The notes under the pieces were generated by a model. The model was not told the origin of the DNA and ran no database searches. It saw only the letters and a program-made list of their open reading frames with translations. Positions 36,950 to 50,039 of a DNA stretch of 64,000 nucleotides are shown here, one piece after another. The stretch is taken from NCBI GenBank assembly GCA_004794785.1, contig SJOL01009509.1, forward strand, positions 219,659 to 283,658, written 5' to 3'. The DNA comes from Opisthorchis felineus. Its lineage: Eukaryota > Platyhelminthes > Trematoda > Opisthorchiida > Opisthorchiidae. Position numbers and translations under genes: made by a program. Each line of letters opens with the position of its first letter. Within the stretch, counting starts at the first letter, position 1.

Positions 36950-39100
36950 ACACGAGCCTTAGCGTTTAAATTTACGGGTTTTGAACAGGTTGTACGCCGG
37001 CCAGAACCCATAGTAAACCAGTTTCCTGAAAACCTCCGCCATATTAGAGCTTATGGGTATATTAGGGCGTCTTTTCACACTCACAGTTTCTAGTTATATT
37101 TCCCACTCAAGACTGACAAATTTTCCCATGTCCGTGTTTGCGACTTTGTAAACGCCTACATTTCTTCAAGTACGCTTCTATGAGCACTCATTCCTAATTT
37201 CTTTTGTGATATTATTACACTTACCGAAGCCTTATAACGGCAGGATAACAACTGCTTGAGTACGGTTGCAAGGCTGGCCTGTTGTTAAACACAAATTTTC
37301 ACAAAATCCAAGCCCACATCTGAAAGAATAGACCTCAAAAGTACATGTTCGAAGCTGCTACGATGTATAACCCCGAAAGGTTAGGACTCGCGCTCTGGTT
37401 TCCGCGTTGCCAACAGGTTTGTGACGTAAGCTCTCCCGCCAACAAGTTCTTGTCAAGCCCAGACGGATGCGATGAGAGAGTACCGGTGAGTGCTCATTTT
37501 CTAAATTTTAAGAGTCACGCAGGCCCTTACTCGCTCAAGTTGCTGCCCTGTCGGGACAGCCCTACTACTCCTGTGCCACACTCTCATGGAGGTTGTTTTA
37601 GTTTCAAGGATTTGATATGAATGCAAGCCAGAGTTGATGCCATAATGGCCACCACAAAAGGATGCGGTCAGTCTGGTCCAGGTAACTTGATGGCGTCTAA
37701 CCTGACCAAGGACGGTTAAACGTCATGTGCGGTGCACTTTAAGCACTACAAGTAGTCTGTCTCGTCCTGCACGTTGTCTGCAGGATTACCGTGTATTATG
37801 TTGGTGGCGGCACGAACTATTCATCAATAACTCACTTGGATTTTTGTGGGTTTGGAGCCGTCGGTTTCGTCGGCTACAGGTAACTTGCCCATTTCTTCCT
37901 TCCTCCACTTACTCAAGTGTAGACGTCTAATCAGAAAGAAGGGTTTACATCCCGAAAAAAGCACTGTGGCTATATATTGCAAGCAGTGATTCATCAGATT
38001 TCCAGATTACCAGTTTTTGTGCATTCTCCGGAAGAGAAAATTGTGGCAGGTTTACCATTTTGCGTGACAGGAGATGAGGATTTCACAGGATGAATTTGAG
38101 ACGTCGTGCGGTTTTATTTTGTAGCGTTTTAAGGCTTTCAATAATTATTTTTGGAGATAACCAAAAATTCTGGACTTAGGAACAGACAGTTCCTACGAAA
38201 TCTGGAATTTAGTAACTATTATTTTTTGATTACCTTCTTATCAGCTAGTCCGCCGATGGTTCATCCTCTGCTTATAACTGACGACTTTGAGACAGAGTCC
38301 CATTCACAATGTTAAATTTGGGAAACAGGTAAACTGCACTCCAGAGAACAGTGGCAGACTCTGAACACTTGGTGGTCAATGTAGCTTCAACAATCTTCAG
38401 CAATATCTCCAAAGCGGGTGATTGCCAGTCTCTCTGCTTGCGAGGTGTCGGGGTGGCAGGTATCACCAGTGAGATACAAGCGGCGTAAGTTGAGTGGTAA
38501 ATTGATCATAATGCTGAGTTTTGGCGTAGTAGTGTTTTTAATTTCTTGCTCCTTTTCTTATGCGTACTGTTCTGCCAATTATTAGCCTATCAACTTTGAT
38601 GCCCCGGGTCCCCAGTAGTAAGTGCAGAAAAGTAACTTGTGAGGTGCGCTTGGTGGCTCCACCATTCGTGCGGTAGGATAGGACAATGTTCAACTTATTC
38701 TGCGGAGGACGTAAACTCGCGTATATTTGTTTATGTGGTTAGGTACTTGCTAAGGGCACTTTTGCTGAAGAGCCAGTCCCTTCAGTCCAAGTTGTATATA
38801 AGCCAGTTAAGGATTCAGAACATTCCAAAATCCTGGATTTGCGGTCGGGAGCTAGGAGTTCCCAAAATATCGGTACTTCGCACGTGAGGAAAGTCGGTTT
38901 GAGGCGATAAAGACTAAAATTGAGAACACATCGGATGTTCTAAAACAAGAGACTGGTACAGGTAAAGTCATCGGAATTGTAAGACGACCGTACTGAAAGC
39001 GAAGTACGGATAATGAAGGGCAGGTAAAAAGAAGCAGTTGGTCGAAATCTGTATATTTCGATACACAGCCTTCCTGAGCACCCGGTTACGACACCCCGAA
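36950..39100. other. Gene-free stretch, nothing recognised
   Basis: A 91-codon frame at 37345-37620 and a few shorter ones show no motif I can name. Confidence 0.35.
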
Positions 39101-41510
39101 TAAGGAGAAGTCAGCCCACGAGAGCCTTGTGCAGATACTAACCAGAAACACTGACCTTGCGGCTAGCATTGAATGGGACTAAACTCACAGTGTTGGCAGA
39201 TTGCAGCTGGCAGCAGTCTCGAGACCCGTTCTAGTGGGAGCCACCATGAGAGGGATAGAAACTTTATGCTGGCCAGAAGTAAAAGGACTTACCTCGGATT
39301 CCATGTTCTGATTACATCTAATCCAGGCTTATCCACAATGATGTCCGAGGAAGAGGGTAACGGATTAAAGACCTCCCACACAAAGCATAGTCTACAGGCT
39401 TAGTGCGCAAGCTTGGGCTTACTTATATTCCCGAGAGAATCTTACTTAAAAGGAAGATGAACCAAGAGGTCCTATCAAAGGGTCCATGTGCCCCAGTAAA
39501 CAATATTGCGGGCATGACACTTCTCACTCCTCACCAGAAGAAGTTCATCAACGATACCGGGACTGTACCTGAACAACAAAAGTTTCTGGAAGGGGCTCCT
39601 GAGAAGGAAACTCAGGCCGCTGCGAACGAACCTGCGGTAAGTGTTAAACGTATTACACGCATAACAGCTCAAACCGCAAAAATAGAGCGATCCCTTATGT
39701 TGTTTGCCTGAGGAAGATGTAGTGGGGAACAGAAGGCTCTGGAGATGAATACACTATGGCTAATTTATACAAATCCCAAACCTGATAAGCTTACTCTGGT
39801 TGCCCTTGGTCCGACGTCATCGGCAATTGCGGAGATAGCCCGAACTATTCGACTACCTATTGTGAAAGATTTACCATCTTGATGGGCTACAGGTTTGGGT
39901 GGTCTGGCAGCGGCGTAATGTCAATGGTTACAGATAGGAATGAGGAGCTCAGAAAACCTTGAAACGCTAGCTTGTGACCTAAAACGTGGCTGAAGGCTAA
40001 CAGCCACTTCTGTTTATGGGGTTTCCAATCCAGTACTGAGGAGAACGATTAACTGTTATGCGACATCGGAACGTATTTTTAGGATAAAAAGGATGGGTTC
40101 TGGTGATGAATTACAGCAGTTTGGAGGTTGACTGAGTAGAGGAATAAGCAACCTACGAGCAGCTTTGGTTTCCAGTTTTTGGTGGACACCAGTGCATGAG
40201 GGAGCCAACCAGCTATTGGGGCACGGTTGAAATCCTCCCATTCTCAAGCCGCTGATTGCACAGTATAAAAAACACCTGAATAAGTTTGACAAATTAATTC
40301 TGGAAGCAGTTCTTAAGCTGCATAGGATCACTTCTCCGAATTGAAATCAGAAGGACTACGGTAGAATGGAGATCAGCGCGATGTTAGCTGGTGCGCGATA
40401 GTTAGAACGCACAGCAACCTGAAAAGAAGACCCGTGGGAGTGTAACAGACACAATATAATAATTCTTAGTGGGTATTATGTACAACAAAAGATACAAGCG
40501 GGTAGAATGCAGACCATGGTTTGAAGAGAGTCCTACAAAGCTATCCGAGACAAGAGGAAGACTAGAGGTAAATTCCATCGACACTCGAGTAACTCAAACT
40601 TTATTGTGTATAAGAATGCATGGTACAAGAGAATCAAAGCGGAAACATAATAATCCTCCCCTGACTAGCGGATAGCATTCTGTGTGGCACGTTCGTAGTT
40701 GTACACTAAGAGAGTGGACTTTTGAGGGCATCTAGAAATGCAAGAAGGCGAGGTAAATACTTAGAAAACGGTTACGGTTCGTGATATACGAGAAGCATGA
40801 CCAAATTGACATGATTAAATCACTGCAGTCGGGATACCGGTGAGGGAAACACAGAAGGGACTCAAAGTTGTAGCCATTGAACAACCAAACAACGTGATTA
40901 TGAAATCAGTACAATAAAAGCGTGCAAAAAATGGCCGTTCTGAGATAAAAGTGATAACCGTCGCAAAATTAGGTGGCCTTGCGCAATTGAAGTATTGGAT
41001 AATTCCGTGAACAGCAGAATGAGGGTGGCAAAACCAAGTTAGCCAGAGTAGAAAAATGAGATCCTCTGAGATAAACATATAGAGTATGCTGAGAATGATT
41101 AGATTACTGGTTCTCACGAGGGTGGAAAGTCGTTGGTCAGAGTTACTGAGGCAGGTATTGTCAACATTGAGTAGAACCATATAGTCATCATGGGGAAAAT
41201 GATAGAATGAGTGGACAAAACGAGCGGAAAGTGTATCGGGATCACCGGAAACACAAAGCTGAGTCATAAATTTGGTAGACTGGGAAATGCTCATAATAGA
41301 GGCGGCTTTGGGTATGTTTACATTCACAGGTAAGGCACTTGGACTGAAGACAGAAGAGAAGATGAAATTTCACCAGCGAAGCTATGGCAAACCACAGGTG
41401 GGCCATCAGAGGGGGTATGGCAGCCGAGGCGCTGTTATCACACCACCATACTTTGGTTTCTGGATAGCCCAAAGCACGGAAGCTTGGTTGCAGCAGTTGG
41501 GGTAAGTGAA
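39100..41510 (+). other. Unidentified degenerate block with possible coding remnants
   Basis: Several plus-strand segments read like decayed protein but match no family I know: 39403-39711 (Lys/Glu-rich, 102 codons), about 39740-39880 (a segment with TLVALGPTSSAIAEIA), and 41272-41505 (a segment with SYGKPQVGHQRGYGSRGAV). They lie in different frames with stops between. The plus strand looks purine-rich by eye through the whole block. It may be an old mobile element, but I cannot name one. Confidence 0.3.
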
Positions 41511-42959
41511 TATATCCCGTCGATTTGGTTGGCCAAAGAACCGTAGAGGGGAATGACTAGTGTGGAACAACGGGTCCATTGAAAGCGCAGCGCATTTATT
41601 AAGAAGTTAGTTCAGTCAGTTCCATTAGAAAAAAGCGCCAAGCGGATCAACATCTAGGATGAGGACTTCTGGAACAAGAGGCTCCACAAAATTCACAGAG
41701 GTTCTGTGGATGCGGGCAGTCTAAGACTACGGAAGGGGACAACACCAACGTTTAAAACAGATAGAGGTGCAGTTACACGGTCAAAAAAGTGATTCAGAAA
41801 ATTCTAGAGTACTTCGTGTTTGGTTACCTCAATGATACTTTTAAACTGTCTCTCTCAGCTTGGTATGCTACACAAGTAGTTGATATGTAGGAGCACAATA
41901 TAGCTGTCAGCAAACGTGAGAGAGCTGACTGCTCTCTCCCGCAATGAATCAATCTGGCCTGGTGCACTGCTTGCGGCGTTGTCTCGGAGCTCCTAATTCG
42001 GGAGCTGTTACGGTTTACCGGGCTCTAGAGAGTTGCAAGCCACACAGTAGCCTGGCTGAGATGCACACAATGGTTATTGAGTATTGTGGTTCATCGTTGG
42101 AGCAATTTTAACCACTGAGAAAATGAGGAAGAGGGCAAAAACACTCCAGGAGACGAGAGAATCTTAGCTTTAGAGAGAATTCCAAAAAAACCTCAGTCTC
42201 TGGGGCGCAAAATGTTCATAGAACATACCGCCATAAAAAATAGTGGACGCCGAAGCGCTAACTTTCACCACGTCTGTTATGTGTATCAGGCTTGCAGCCA
42301 CCGACCCTGTTTGTTTATTCCCCATATTTCTATGCCGTACCTTGTCCATATTCCCGCAACGTAGCAGTAGAACTAACGCGGGCGGTACGTTCAAAGTTGG
42401 TTGCGTTTTTTGATCGTGCAGATTTGTGGATTCTTTCGCTGTTGAATCTGTTTGTAGAGTTAATACATGTGGAATGCCATGTCACGCTTGGCAGGCCTGG
42501 CGGTATTTTAAATCTACGAGTTTGCAGGATGAATAGATAAGCCGATTATTTAACCCTACTGGCTCCTTTATCTGCGCTAACTGCATCTACCTCAGGGATG
42601 CTATGCATTTCACAAATAGCAAAACCAAATCCCCACTGCTAGGTTGAAAAAACTAATGAAAATGTTTCATTGTAATTGGAACAGTCGAGGAAAAACTGTT
42701 ACTTAACTCGAAGGCTTTGGAAGTTGCGAGCACAAAGAACGTGGTGACATGGATGAAAGTTGACAACAAGCGTCGCTCATTTTCTTGGTGGACGATAAGG
42801 GCGCTGCGGCAAACTCCTTACACTAGTCACAAGGTGTAAGCTGGATTGGGTCAACTGTGCAGGAACAGGCAACAGAGCCCACCTTCACCAGCGTTGACCT
42901 TGACGTCGGAGACTGCTGCAAGAGCCCCACAAACACCGTAGATTCAAAACTTACAGGCT

Positions 42960-44275
42960 ACACCTTCATTCAAAAGTGGCTTGTCTGATTGTCTACTCAG
43001 TCGTCACTCATGATCCTGAGGGCCAAGGACATGGATCGGACAACAGTGTACCGGAAAATCCTACATACACCGGGTTGGTCACACTGATCGCGGATCATCT
43101 GGGAGCCCAGACAGACGCAAAATGGAGGCGACAGTGGCCGAACAGGCCTTGCAAATTTCAAACAATCGAATAGCTGCTTACTGGGTTCAAAGTTCAGTCC
43201 TCTGCAAAGACGGGCCTTTCGGGAATGCCACCAAAAGGAATATTCCTTGGTGGTGCTATCCAACGCACAAGCGACCCAACAGGACCTCACAGAGGCGCCT
43301 TGCCGGTCAAACCGCTCCAGAAAGCACAGAAAACCAAATGGACGGATGTTCATCCCACAGTTTTAAGCAACCACGAATCCAGGCGTCCAAATTGTGGCAC
43401 TGTATGAGCCACAATCAGCAAAACACCGAAATTTTCGATAGCGAGGGAAACAATACATCCCCCAAGGACAAAGGTCCTGAGCCAAGTGGACTCCCAGTGG
43501 GAAAATCTCCTGTAAATGAACAGCAGTCCTCGAAAGCATCAAGGCGGGAAGCAGACAGGTGCGCCACAGAGGCCCTTTTAAAACCTTGGACTCGAAGCCG
43601 GCTTAGAACGGATTAGCCTGCTGACCTCTTCGGTGGCATACCTCTCTGCTGAACACCTTTTTCCTCAGTGGAAATAACGTTGAAGTACTTGCCCACAAAC
43701 TGCTTCAATATTTTCAACAAAACTCGCGATGTTCAACAGTCGGCGCCTCTTGGACCACCGTCCATAATCGCACTTTCAGAAAGCTGGCTCATACTAGACG
43801 TCCCTGACGCAGAGATCTCGATAGGTGGCCACTTCATTTTCCGAAACACGAGAGGGCAGGCTGTGTTGCTTCACACTTACATGCGTCCCTGCCCATCTTG
43901 ACTGTTCTCTCTCACACCACTCCTGCAACTTTTGGTGGTGCACGGTGGAGTCAAATCTCGCTGCGTGGAGCCGAGTCTATTCTCCACGCCGTGGTGTACC
44001 ATTGCCCCTCAAGTCCACCGGAAGATGATCAGTTCGTCATACAAACACTTGAGCAACTCTCCTCCAGCTGCCACTTCCCGCATCTTTTGCTGGTAGGTAC
44101 TTCTACCGCTACCATGGCCTCCTGGATGTTGTACCAGTGCATCGGGTCTAGTGGGCATTTTGCGTCGGGACTGGTGAAATTCATTCAGCAGATCGCTTGG
44201 ACTTAACATGCCGTCGCGCCCACCAGACGTCACGCAACGAACTACAGTCTCCTGGATTTGGTTATCACCAACAAA
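42960..44275 (+). pseudogene. CR1-like LINE, 5' part: ORF1 remnant and endonuclease
   Basis: About 43122-43616 is an open, basic, Gln/Ser-rich stretch in the position of a CR1 ORF1. From about 43668 the frame encodes an APE-type endonuclease N-terminus (NCFNIFNKTR, then PSIIALSESWL and DVPDAEISIGG), and after a frame change HLLLVGTSTATMASW at about 44080-44127, where an intact endonuclease would have VGDFN. The Asp-Asn pair is thus lost. The part stops at 44275, where a second LINE has inserted, and resumes at about 45170. Confidence 0.75.
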
Positions 44276-45168
44276 TGATAATTCACGGATTCACGGATTC
44301 ACGGATTGATACACAGGATCGAGGCTTTTGCCCAAGTTTCCCGGGTCGGTTGTGTTCTTGTCGTTCTGCGGTTGTCGTTCACCTGAAAGGCACAAGCGAA
44401 AAAAGGGTGTAGCACTGCTCTTTAAGTTCTCAGCGCGGGGCAGTATGTTTGCCAGCACGAGGACTCGCATAGAAAAGTGTCTAGTAGTGCTTTGAAATGG
44501 GTTCTAGAAGGAGCGTGGACAACTGATGGAGGAAGGTTATTCCACGCAGCTACTACACGAAATGAGAAAAAATTTTGCCTAATAAAAGTGTGCGCTCTTA
44601 GCTTGAAAATCTTCTTACCATGTCCCCGCCGTGTGTTTGCTGGCTCAACGGTGAAAAACCTGTTGGCCAAACCTTGTTCAAACAGGGCACAAATAAGAAT
44701 TAGGTCACATCGGAGACGGCGATACTCGAGGGGAAAGAGATCAAGCGCCGTGAGATACATTTCGTAGTCCACGGATTTAAGGCCGGCAACAATTTTCGTA
44801 GCAGCTCGCTGGACACGCTCAGTGAGGGTAACGTCCTTCGTGCGCCCTGAGTAGACAACTTGGTTGGCGTATTCAAGAAGCGGTCTGACGTAGGCCCCAT
44901 AGAGTATTTGGAAGTCCATGTGAGCAATACGGGTGAAGGTGCGCCGAATCATCCGTAGAATGGCGAATGCCTTTTGGACCGATTTCTCATGGTGCAATGA
45001 GAAGGACATGTTTGAAGAGAGCCGGATACCCAAATCCTTTTTGGCATCTATCTTCATGATGTCTTCTGGTCCATTCTCACCATGCACGAAATGGGCGTTC
45101 GCTGAGTCTCCTCCAAATGACATATGGACGCACTTCTCGTCATTTAGAGGAAGGTGCCAGTCCAGGAT
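44276..45168 (-). mobile_element. 5'-truncated CR1-like LINE inserted in the opposite direction
   Basis: On the minus strand an uninterrupted 233-codon frame (45123-44422) encodes the C-terminal domain after the RT of a CR1-like [54 protein letters not shown]. The frame extends upstream to about 45165 ([11 protein letters not shown]), where the element is 5'-truncated. It ends with a stop, a short 3' UTR and three exact copies of an 8-bp unit (ATTCACGG on plus, 44281-44304), as in CR1-type 3' ends. The intact frame says it is younger than the plus-strand LINE it interrupts, which shares the same domain at 46690-47270. Confidence 0.85.
44281..44304 (-). repeat. Terminal 8-bp tandem repeat of the CR1-like LINE
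   Basis: Three exact copies of ATTCACGG (plus strand) at the 3' terminus of the minus-strand LINE. CR1-clade elements end in short tandem repeats instead of poly(A), so this fixes both the clade and the true 3' end. Confidence 0.8.
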
Positions 45169-45169
45169 C

Positions 45170-47445
45170 GGTGATCAAGTGTTGATTAAGGCTCACCATC
45201 GTGTGCTGACCTTCGATTTCATACGCTACTGGGTGAGAAACCCGGAACTTCATACGCGCATTCAAAACTTCTGCTACGCAGACTTCTCAGCAATGTGTAT
45301 CAGCCTTGATCAGCTTAAAATGTGACCAGCTTCCGGGGGGTGGATATATGGGACTATTGTCCGGAAAGTTACTGAAGCAGCCGCGGTGTTCGTTTCATAT
45401 AAACCAGCGCGCAGTCGAACAGACAAAAAGCTACCCAAAAGGATCCGGCTTCTTCTGAAAACGAAGTCCCAGCTATTCTTCAAAAATAGAACTACAAGGG
45501 GCACACAAGACGAGCTGGTATTTGGCAAAATGCGGACCCCCTGTAGATCAAAATCCGCTAATGGGACATACGAAACCAAGCCACGATAGTGGACATTGCC
45601 AGGAAAAACAAAAATGTGCTATATAATCACACAAGACGCCGCCAGGGGAAAAAGCCAACCATCTTCTCCTTAATTGGCAGAAACGGGGAACCCATGAGTG
45701 GTATCCGAAGCCCATAGAGAACAATATGCCGGCTTGTAGTCGGCCACATCGACCTCGGGAAATCCAATCTTGGCAAGGCGTAATTTCGAATGGCCCCTAA
45801 CCGATGTGGTCTACATGTAGGAGGCTGTCTGTCAAGTCGTGCACAAGAGTAACACCCTCCGCGTGTTCGGGCCATTTGATGTCCACCCAAGGATGCTGAG
45901 TGGGCAAATCAGTTCTAGCTGGCGTTTCGTCAGTCGCCCAACGAAGGCAACCTTCCCTTTGTTAAGAAAGAACCAATTTTCGCGCCAGTCTACAGAATTA
46001 GTAACTGCCTATCGTCCAGCAGCAACAGGCCTATCAAACTCACTCACATGCCGTGCAAGTTGATGAAGCGCATTCTGAGGCGGGCCATCCTAAATCACCT
46101 CGGTGCCAACAACTTGATACTCTCATAGCAACACGGATTCCTCCCATACCTTTCTTGCGTGACAAACATGCTCGTATTTATGGACAGCTTAACTAAAGTT
46201 AAAAGCGAATGACCCATAATGGACGCCATATTTTTCGACCCCTCGAAGGCATTCAAACTAGCCCCGCACGTTCTGCTGCTCCAAAAACTTAAGTCTTATG
46301 GGATTCAAAGAGAAATTCTACTCTGAATTAAGGCGTTTCTATCAGATACACCATTTCGAGTGAACGTGAATCCACTCTTCTTCGGCGTCGGTCTTCATTG
46401 GAGTCCTTCAAATCTCTGGTTTGGGACACCTTCCGTTTCTGATCTACATCGACGACCTTCCAGATGTTCTTTCAAGCCCATGTCTACTTTTTGCGGACGA
46501 CTTGAAATCCTGGAGTTCAAATGCCACTGCCCTTCAAATGGATGTAGACGCTGCTAAACAGTAGACGTCGGCCTGACACCTTCCCCCAAAGGACGAAGAG
46601 TTGGTCCATATGTCATCTGAAGGCGATTCAGTGAACGCCTATGTCGTACTTTTTGACAGTGACCAAAAGACGTCACAAGGATAGACACCAAAAAGGATTT
46701 GGGTATCTGGCTCTCTTCAAACATGTCATTCTCACTGCATCATGAGAAATCGGCTGAAAAGGCATTCGCCGCTCTACGGATGATTCAACCCACCTTCACC
46801 CGTATAAGTCGCATGGACTTCCAGATACTCGATGGGGCCTCCGTCGGACCATTTCTTGAATATGCCAACCAAGTCGTCTACTCATAACGCAAGAGGGACA
46901 TAACACTCATTGAGCATGTCTGACGAGCTGCTGAGAAAATGGTTGCCGGAATTAAGACCGCCGATGATGAGACGCTTCTCGTGGTGCTTGACGTATTTAT
47001 CCTGTTAAGTGATCTCATCCGAGGGTAAATAATCCTTACTTTTGCCGTTTGAACAAGGTTTGGCGAAGATGCTTTTTGCTATTGACTCAAATAAAACACG
47101 ATGGGAACACGATAAGAAGATTTTCAAGCTCACAGCACACACATATATCAGAAGACAGTTCCTCTCCTTCAAGTAGTTGGTGTGTGGAATATCCTTCTTC
47201 CGGGGGTTGTTTGCGCTATATCACGTGCCCAGTTCAAAGTACTTTCGGGCGCTGTTCTATTTGAATCCTCACCCTGGTAAGCTTATTGCCCCACGCTGAG
47301 AACTTAAAGAGCAGTGCTGCACTCTTTTGCTTGTGCCCTTCGGGTAAACGGAAGCCTCTGAACAACGAGTACAAACCCAACCTGGGAACCTTGTGCGAAA
47401 GCCTTAATCCTCTGTATCAACCCGTAAATCCGTGAAAAGACTCCC
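45170..47445 (+). pseudogene. CR1-like LINE, 3' part: linker, reverse transcriptase, C-terminus and 3' UTR
   Basis: The interrupted element resumes with HHRVLTFDFIRYWVRNPE, continues through a basic linker (45386-45589) into a decayed RT. Visible RT marks are LTHMPCKLMKRILRRAILNH (about 46030-46090), DAIFFDPSKAFKLAPH (the DFSKAFD motif, 46220-46270) and FADDLK (46494-46511, the FADD catalytic box). The C-terminal domain at 46690-47270 parallels the minus-strand copy at 44422-45123. Many stops and frameshifts are present. The 3' UTR ends with two decayed copies of the terminal 8-bp unit near 47420-47438. Confidence 0.8.
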
Positions 47446-47859
47446 TCATTCCGAATTATACTCATATTTAGGTCATTTAAAGCTTGTGTTATGAGCGCTT
47501 GATCATGCCGTGGGGAATGTTTGGGAAACGTCTCTCTTCGATAAGCCACTGTGGCTGTAGCAGTCGGTTTACCAACTCGAGCTAGAACCTCCTTGATGGG
47601 GCAAATACTGCCAAGGTAAAAATTCCCTATTTTGAATACTTCTTATTCTGATCAATCATGACATGACTTCATTTGGTCTGCAGCCAGTGATCAACACACC
47701 TGTCTGGTCGACGTGGTGTTCCGCTATCTTGGGTGGTCCGCCTAAGGACGTAAGTGGAAGTAGCTACAATTCATTCGCAAGAATGCCAATTAAAATTATG
47801 AGCCAGACACTTGGAAGCGCTTCCTACAACGCGAAAGCATATACAGTTACTTTATATAA

Positions 47860-48180
47860 TGCTGAATAGAATGCAAGCTGTAAGTGTGCATCAGAGGAAG
47901 AAATAAGGTTTGGGATGCTCCTGAAGCACAAGCATGTGCCGGGCTTAGCTGATTTGAGGCCAGCCCTCTTCAAAGAAGGTCTGGAGCCCTTGGTAAAGCG
48001 CGTCACCAAATTCTTTGAGAGTACATGAAATGAACATGAAACACCTGCAGAGTGTAGCATTTCGACAGTCATTCCCATCTTCAAAAATGGTACAAAACCC
48101 TGAGAACCGCCGTGGCATTATTCCGGTAAGTGTGGCATCGGAGACGCCTTTTGGTAGGACCTTAGGCTGCCACCTTGTTG
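47860..48180 (+). pseudogene. RTE-like LINE reverse transcriptase fragment
   Basis: The sequence encodes EEEIRFGMLLKHKH, GLADLRPALFKEGLEPLVK, TPAECSISTVIPIFKNGTKP and a decayed HRGI-like segment, the N-terminal RT blocks of RTE/SR2-type elements. One stop (TGA at about 48026) and a frame change are present. RT palm motifs are missing, so only a fragment survives. Confidence 0.7.
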
Positions 48181-48189
48181 TGGTGGTCG

Positions 48190-49395
48190 GCCTTCAGAGC
48201 TGAAATCATCTTGCGGGCTACAACGACTGAAACTCAGGTCCTCAAGTGTCGGCCATGCCAGGAGTGCTAAAGCGGAGCAGTCCGATGAAGAACAGTGAGT
48301 TCCCGTATTGCGAGAAATCCTAGTACGAGGCGGTTTGCGGTTTGCGTGATGTCCTCTGTGATGGGAGCGTGAGGGTTGTAAGGTGTGTCTCCCAGGCGAC
48401 CAACACGTCTGTATTTACCAAAGGATCAATGCTACCTTCCCCCAATGAAGGGCGCGTTAGAAGAGATTGGCCCTGAGACGTGGACGCTCCGATTGCCCAG
48501 TGGTTGACCGTGATCGCCGGTGCATTAGTCCATGCGGTAGAAGCACTTTCAGAACCAAATAATCTGGTACTGCTCAACAGGCTCCTGTTGTGCGAAACTG
48601 CCTTAGGGGTGTGACAGCAGCGCCTTGATTGCTGCGTCCGCGTGCCAAGCGAGTTCCGTGCAGCCAAGTTGGTCAGACATTTGATTGAGTCTGGAGGAAG
48701 GTCTCCGAACAAAACGCCAGACCCCCTGCTTTGTGGGTCATACTTTTGAATCAAAGGCTCAGTGCTGCTGCCTCAATCAAACCCAATTGGCCCTGGGTAG
48801 CCGGGAAGCATCATTTTCCCTTGCAGCTGTTGTTTTCACCCACTCTTTTCAACAACCCTCCTCCACTCATCGAATGGTGCAGTGCAGTCTACCCATGTGC
48901 CGATCCTCTAACCGCTGTTCCCGACAAAATAACTCAAAGACAACCCCCTAACTCTCCCCGAAGATCTGATCTACTTTGCAGTCGTTAATGTCCGTACCCT
49001 TTATCAAACTACACAGCAGGACTCTCTTACCTAGTCCCGCTTGCTTTCTCCGTCAACTTATGCTGCGTAACCGGAACATATATAGATGTCCCCACTGCGG
49101 TCGTGCAACTCAAGTCGTTTAGGACGAGCTCAGGTGTTCCACAATTCACCCCTCGGGTATTCGGTGATTCTGAGGCACTACACAGTGATATCTGCGGTGA
49201 AGAGTTTTCATTCATCCTCAAGGACGAAAGCGGTTTACTTGAATTAATCCCAGTAACCAGCCATCTCTGCGCTGTGCGATGGTGTACCTCAATTGGGATC
49301 AATGCAGGTCAATGCTGTGAACGGTGCTTACTTTAAATATTAGCGTACCCACCGACTGTATCGTCCGTAACTTTGACATTTGAAATTCCCCACGT
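48190..49395. other. Gene-free stretch, nothing recognised
   Basis: Open frames of 77-144 codons occur on both strands but none has a recognisable motif. The minus-strand frame at 48320-48754 looks like the antisense of decayed repeat DNA. Confidence 0.35.
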
Positions 49396-49410
49396 TTCTT
49401 GTCCCTATTT

Positions 49411-49645
49411 GGTAATGTGTTGAAATATTGGTAGCTCGGGTGAGTTTATTGGTTGTTGATCAGGTGGCTGTTGATCTGTTCGCCGAGCTCGGCAATTGGC
49501 TTGCAAACGTTTCGTCACCATACGAGGAGACATCATCACCCACCCAACTGCGCACTGATGATGTCTCCTCATATGGTGACGAAACGTTTGCAAGCCAATT
49601 GCCGAGCTCGGCGAACAGATCAACAGCCACCTGATCAACAACCAA
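49411..49645. repeat. Foldback element, copy 2, with 12-bp target-site duplication
   Basis: Arms at 49448-49537 and 49557-49647 are reverse complements over about 90 bp with one mismatch, around a 19-bp loop. The element is flanked by identical 12-bp repeats TTGTCCCTATTT (49399-49410 and 49646-49657), which I read as a target-site duplication. A 37-bp non-palindromic segment (GGTAATGTG...AGCTCGGGTGAGTTT) lies only on the left. High arm identity points to recent formation or gene conversion. Confidence 0.8.
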
Positions 49646-50039
49646 TTGTCCCTATTTGTAACCCCCGCTCCAGTTTTGTGTTTAGTGAGTCTATCCGAAC
49701 TGACGTTTGTCCCTACCACTTCGCCCATTTGGCCTTGAGGTCATCCAGCCATTCATGGCCGACCCTTCGCACGTGTGACTGTCTCCCGTGGGAGCCTGTT
49801 TGAAGAGTATCTACTGTCGAGGTTTGTGCATTTTGTGAATTGATGTCTTATGGTAATAGTACTGTATAGAAACCCAGCTCCTACTTTGTTTTGCCTTCCC
49901 GGAGGCTCTGGTATTACGCGTCACTCGAACATACCATTTGCTCTTTACACCGACAAATAGCAGTTCTGAATCTGAGAAAGACGGGTTCTACTGAGATCTG
50001 CCGCGACTACTGCGGTTAGCAAGATGAACGTATATACTA

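Noticed and set aside
40815..41327. Minus-strand 170-codon frame with hydrophobic stretches
   Set aside because: It lies antisense to the purine-rich block, which by itself favours long stop-free antisense frames with Phe/Ser/Leu content.
44422..47550. Simple inversion of one LINE
   Set aside because: The same C-terminal domain is present twice, once intact on minus and once decayed on plus, so two insertions are needed.
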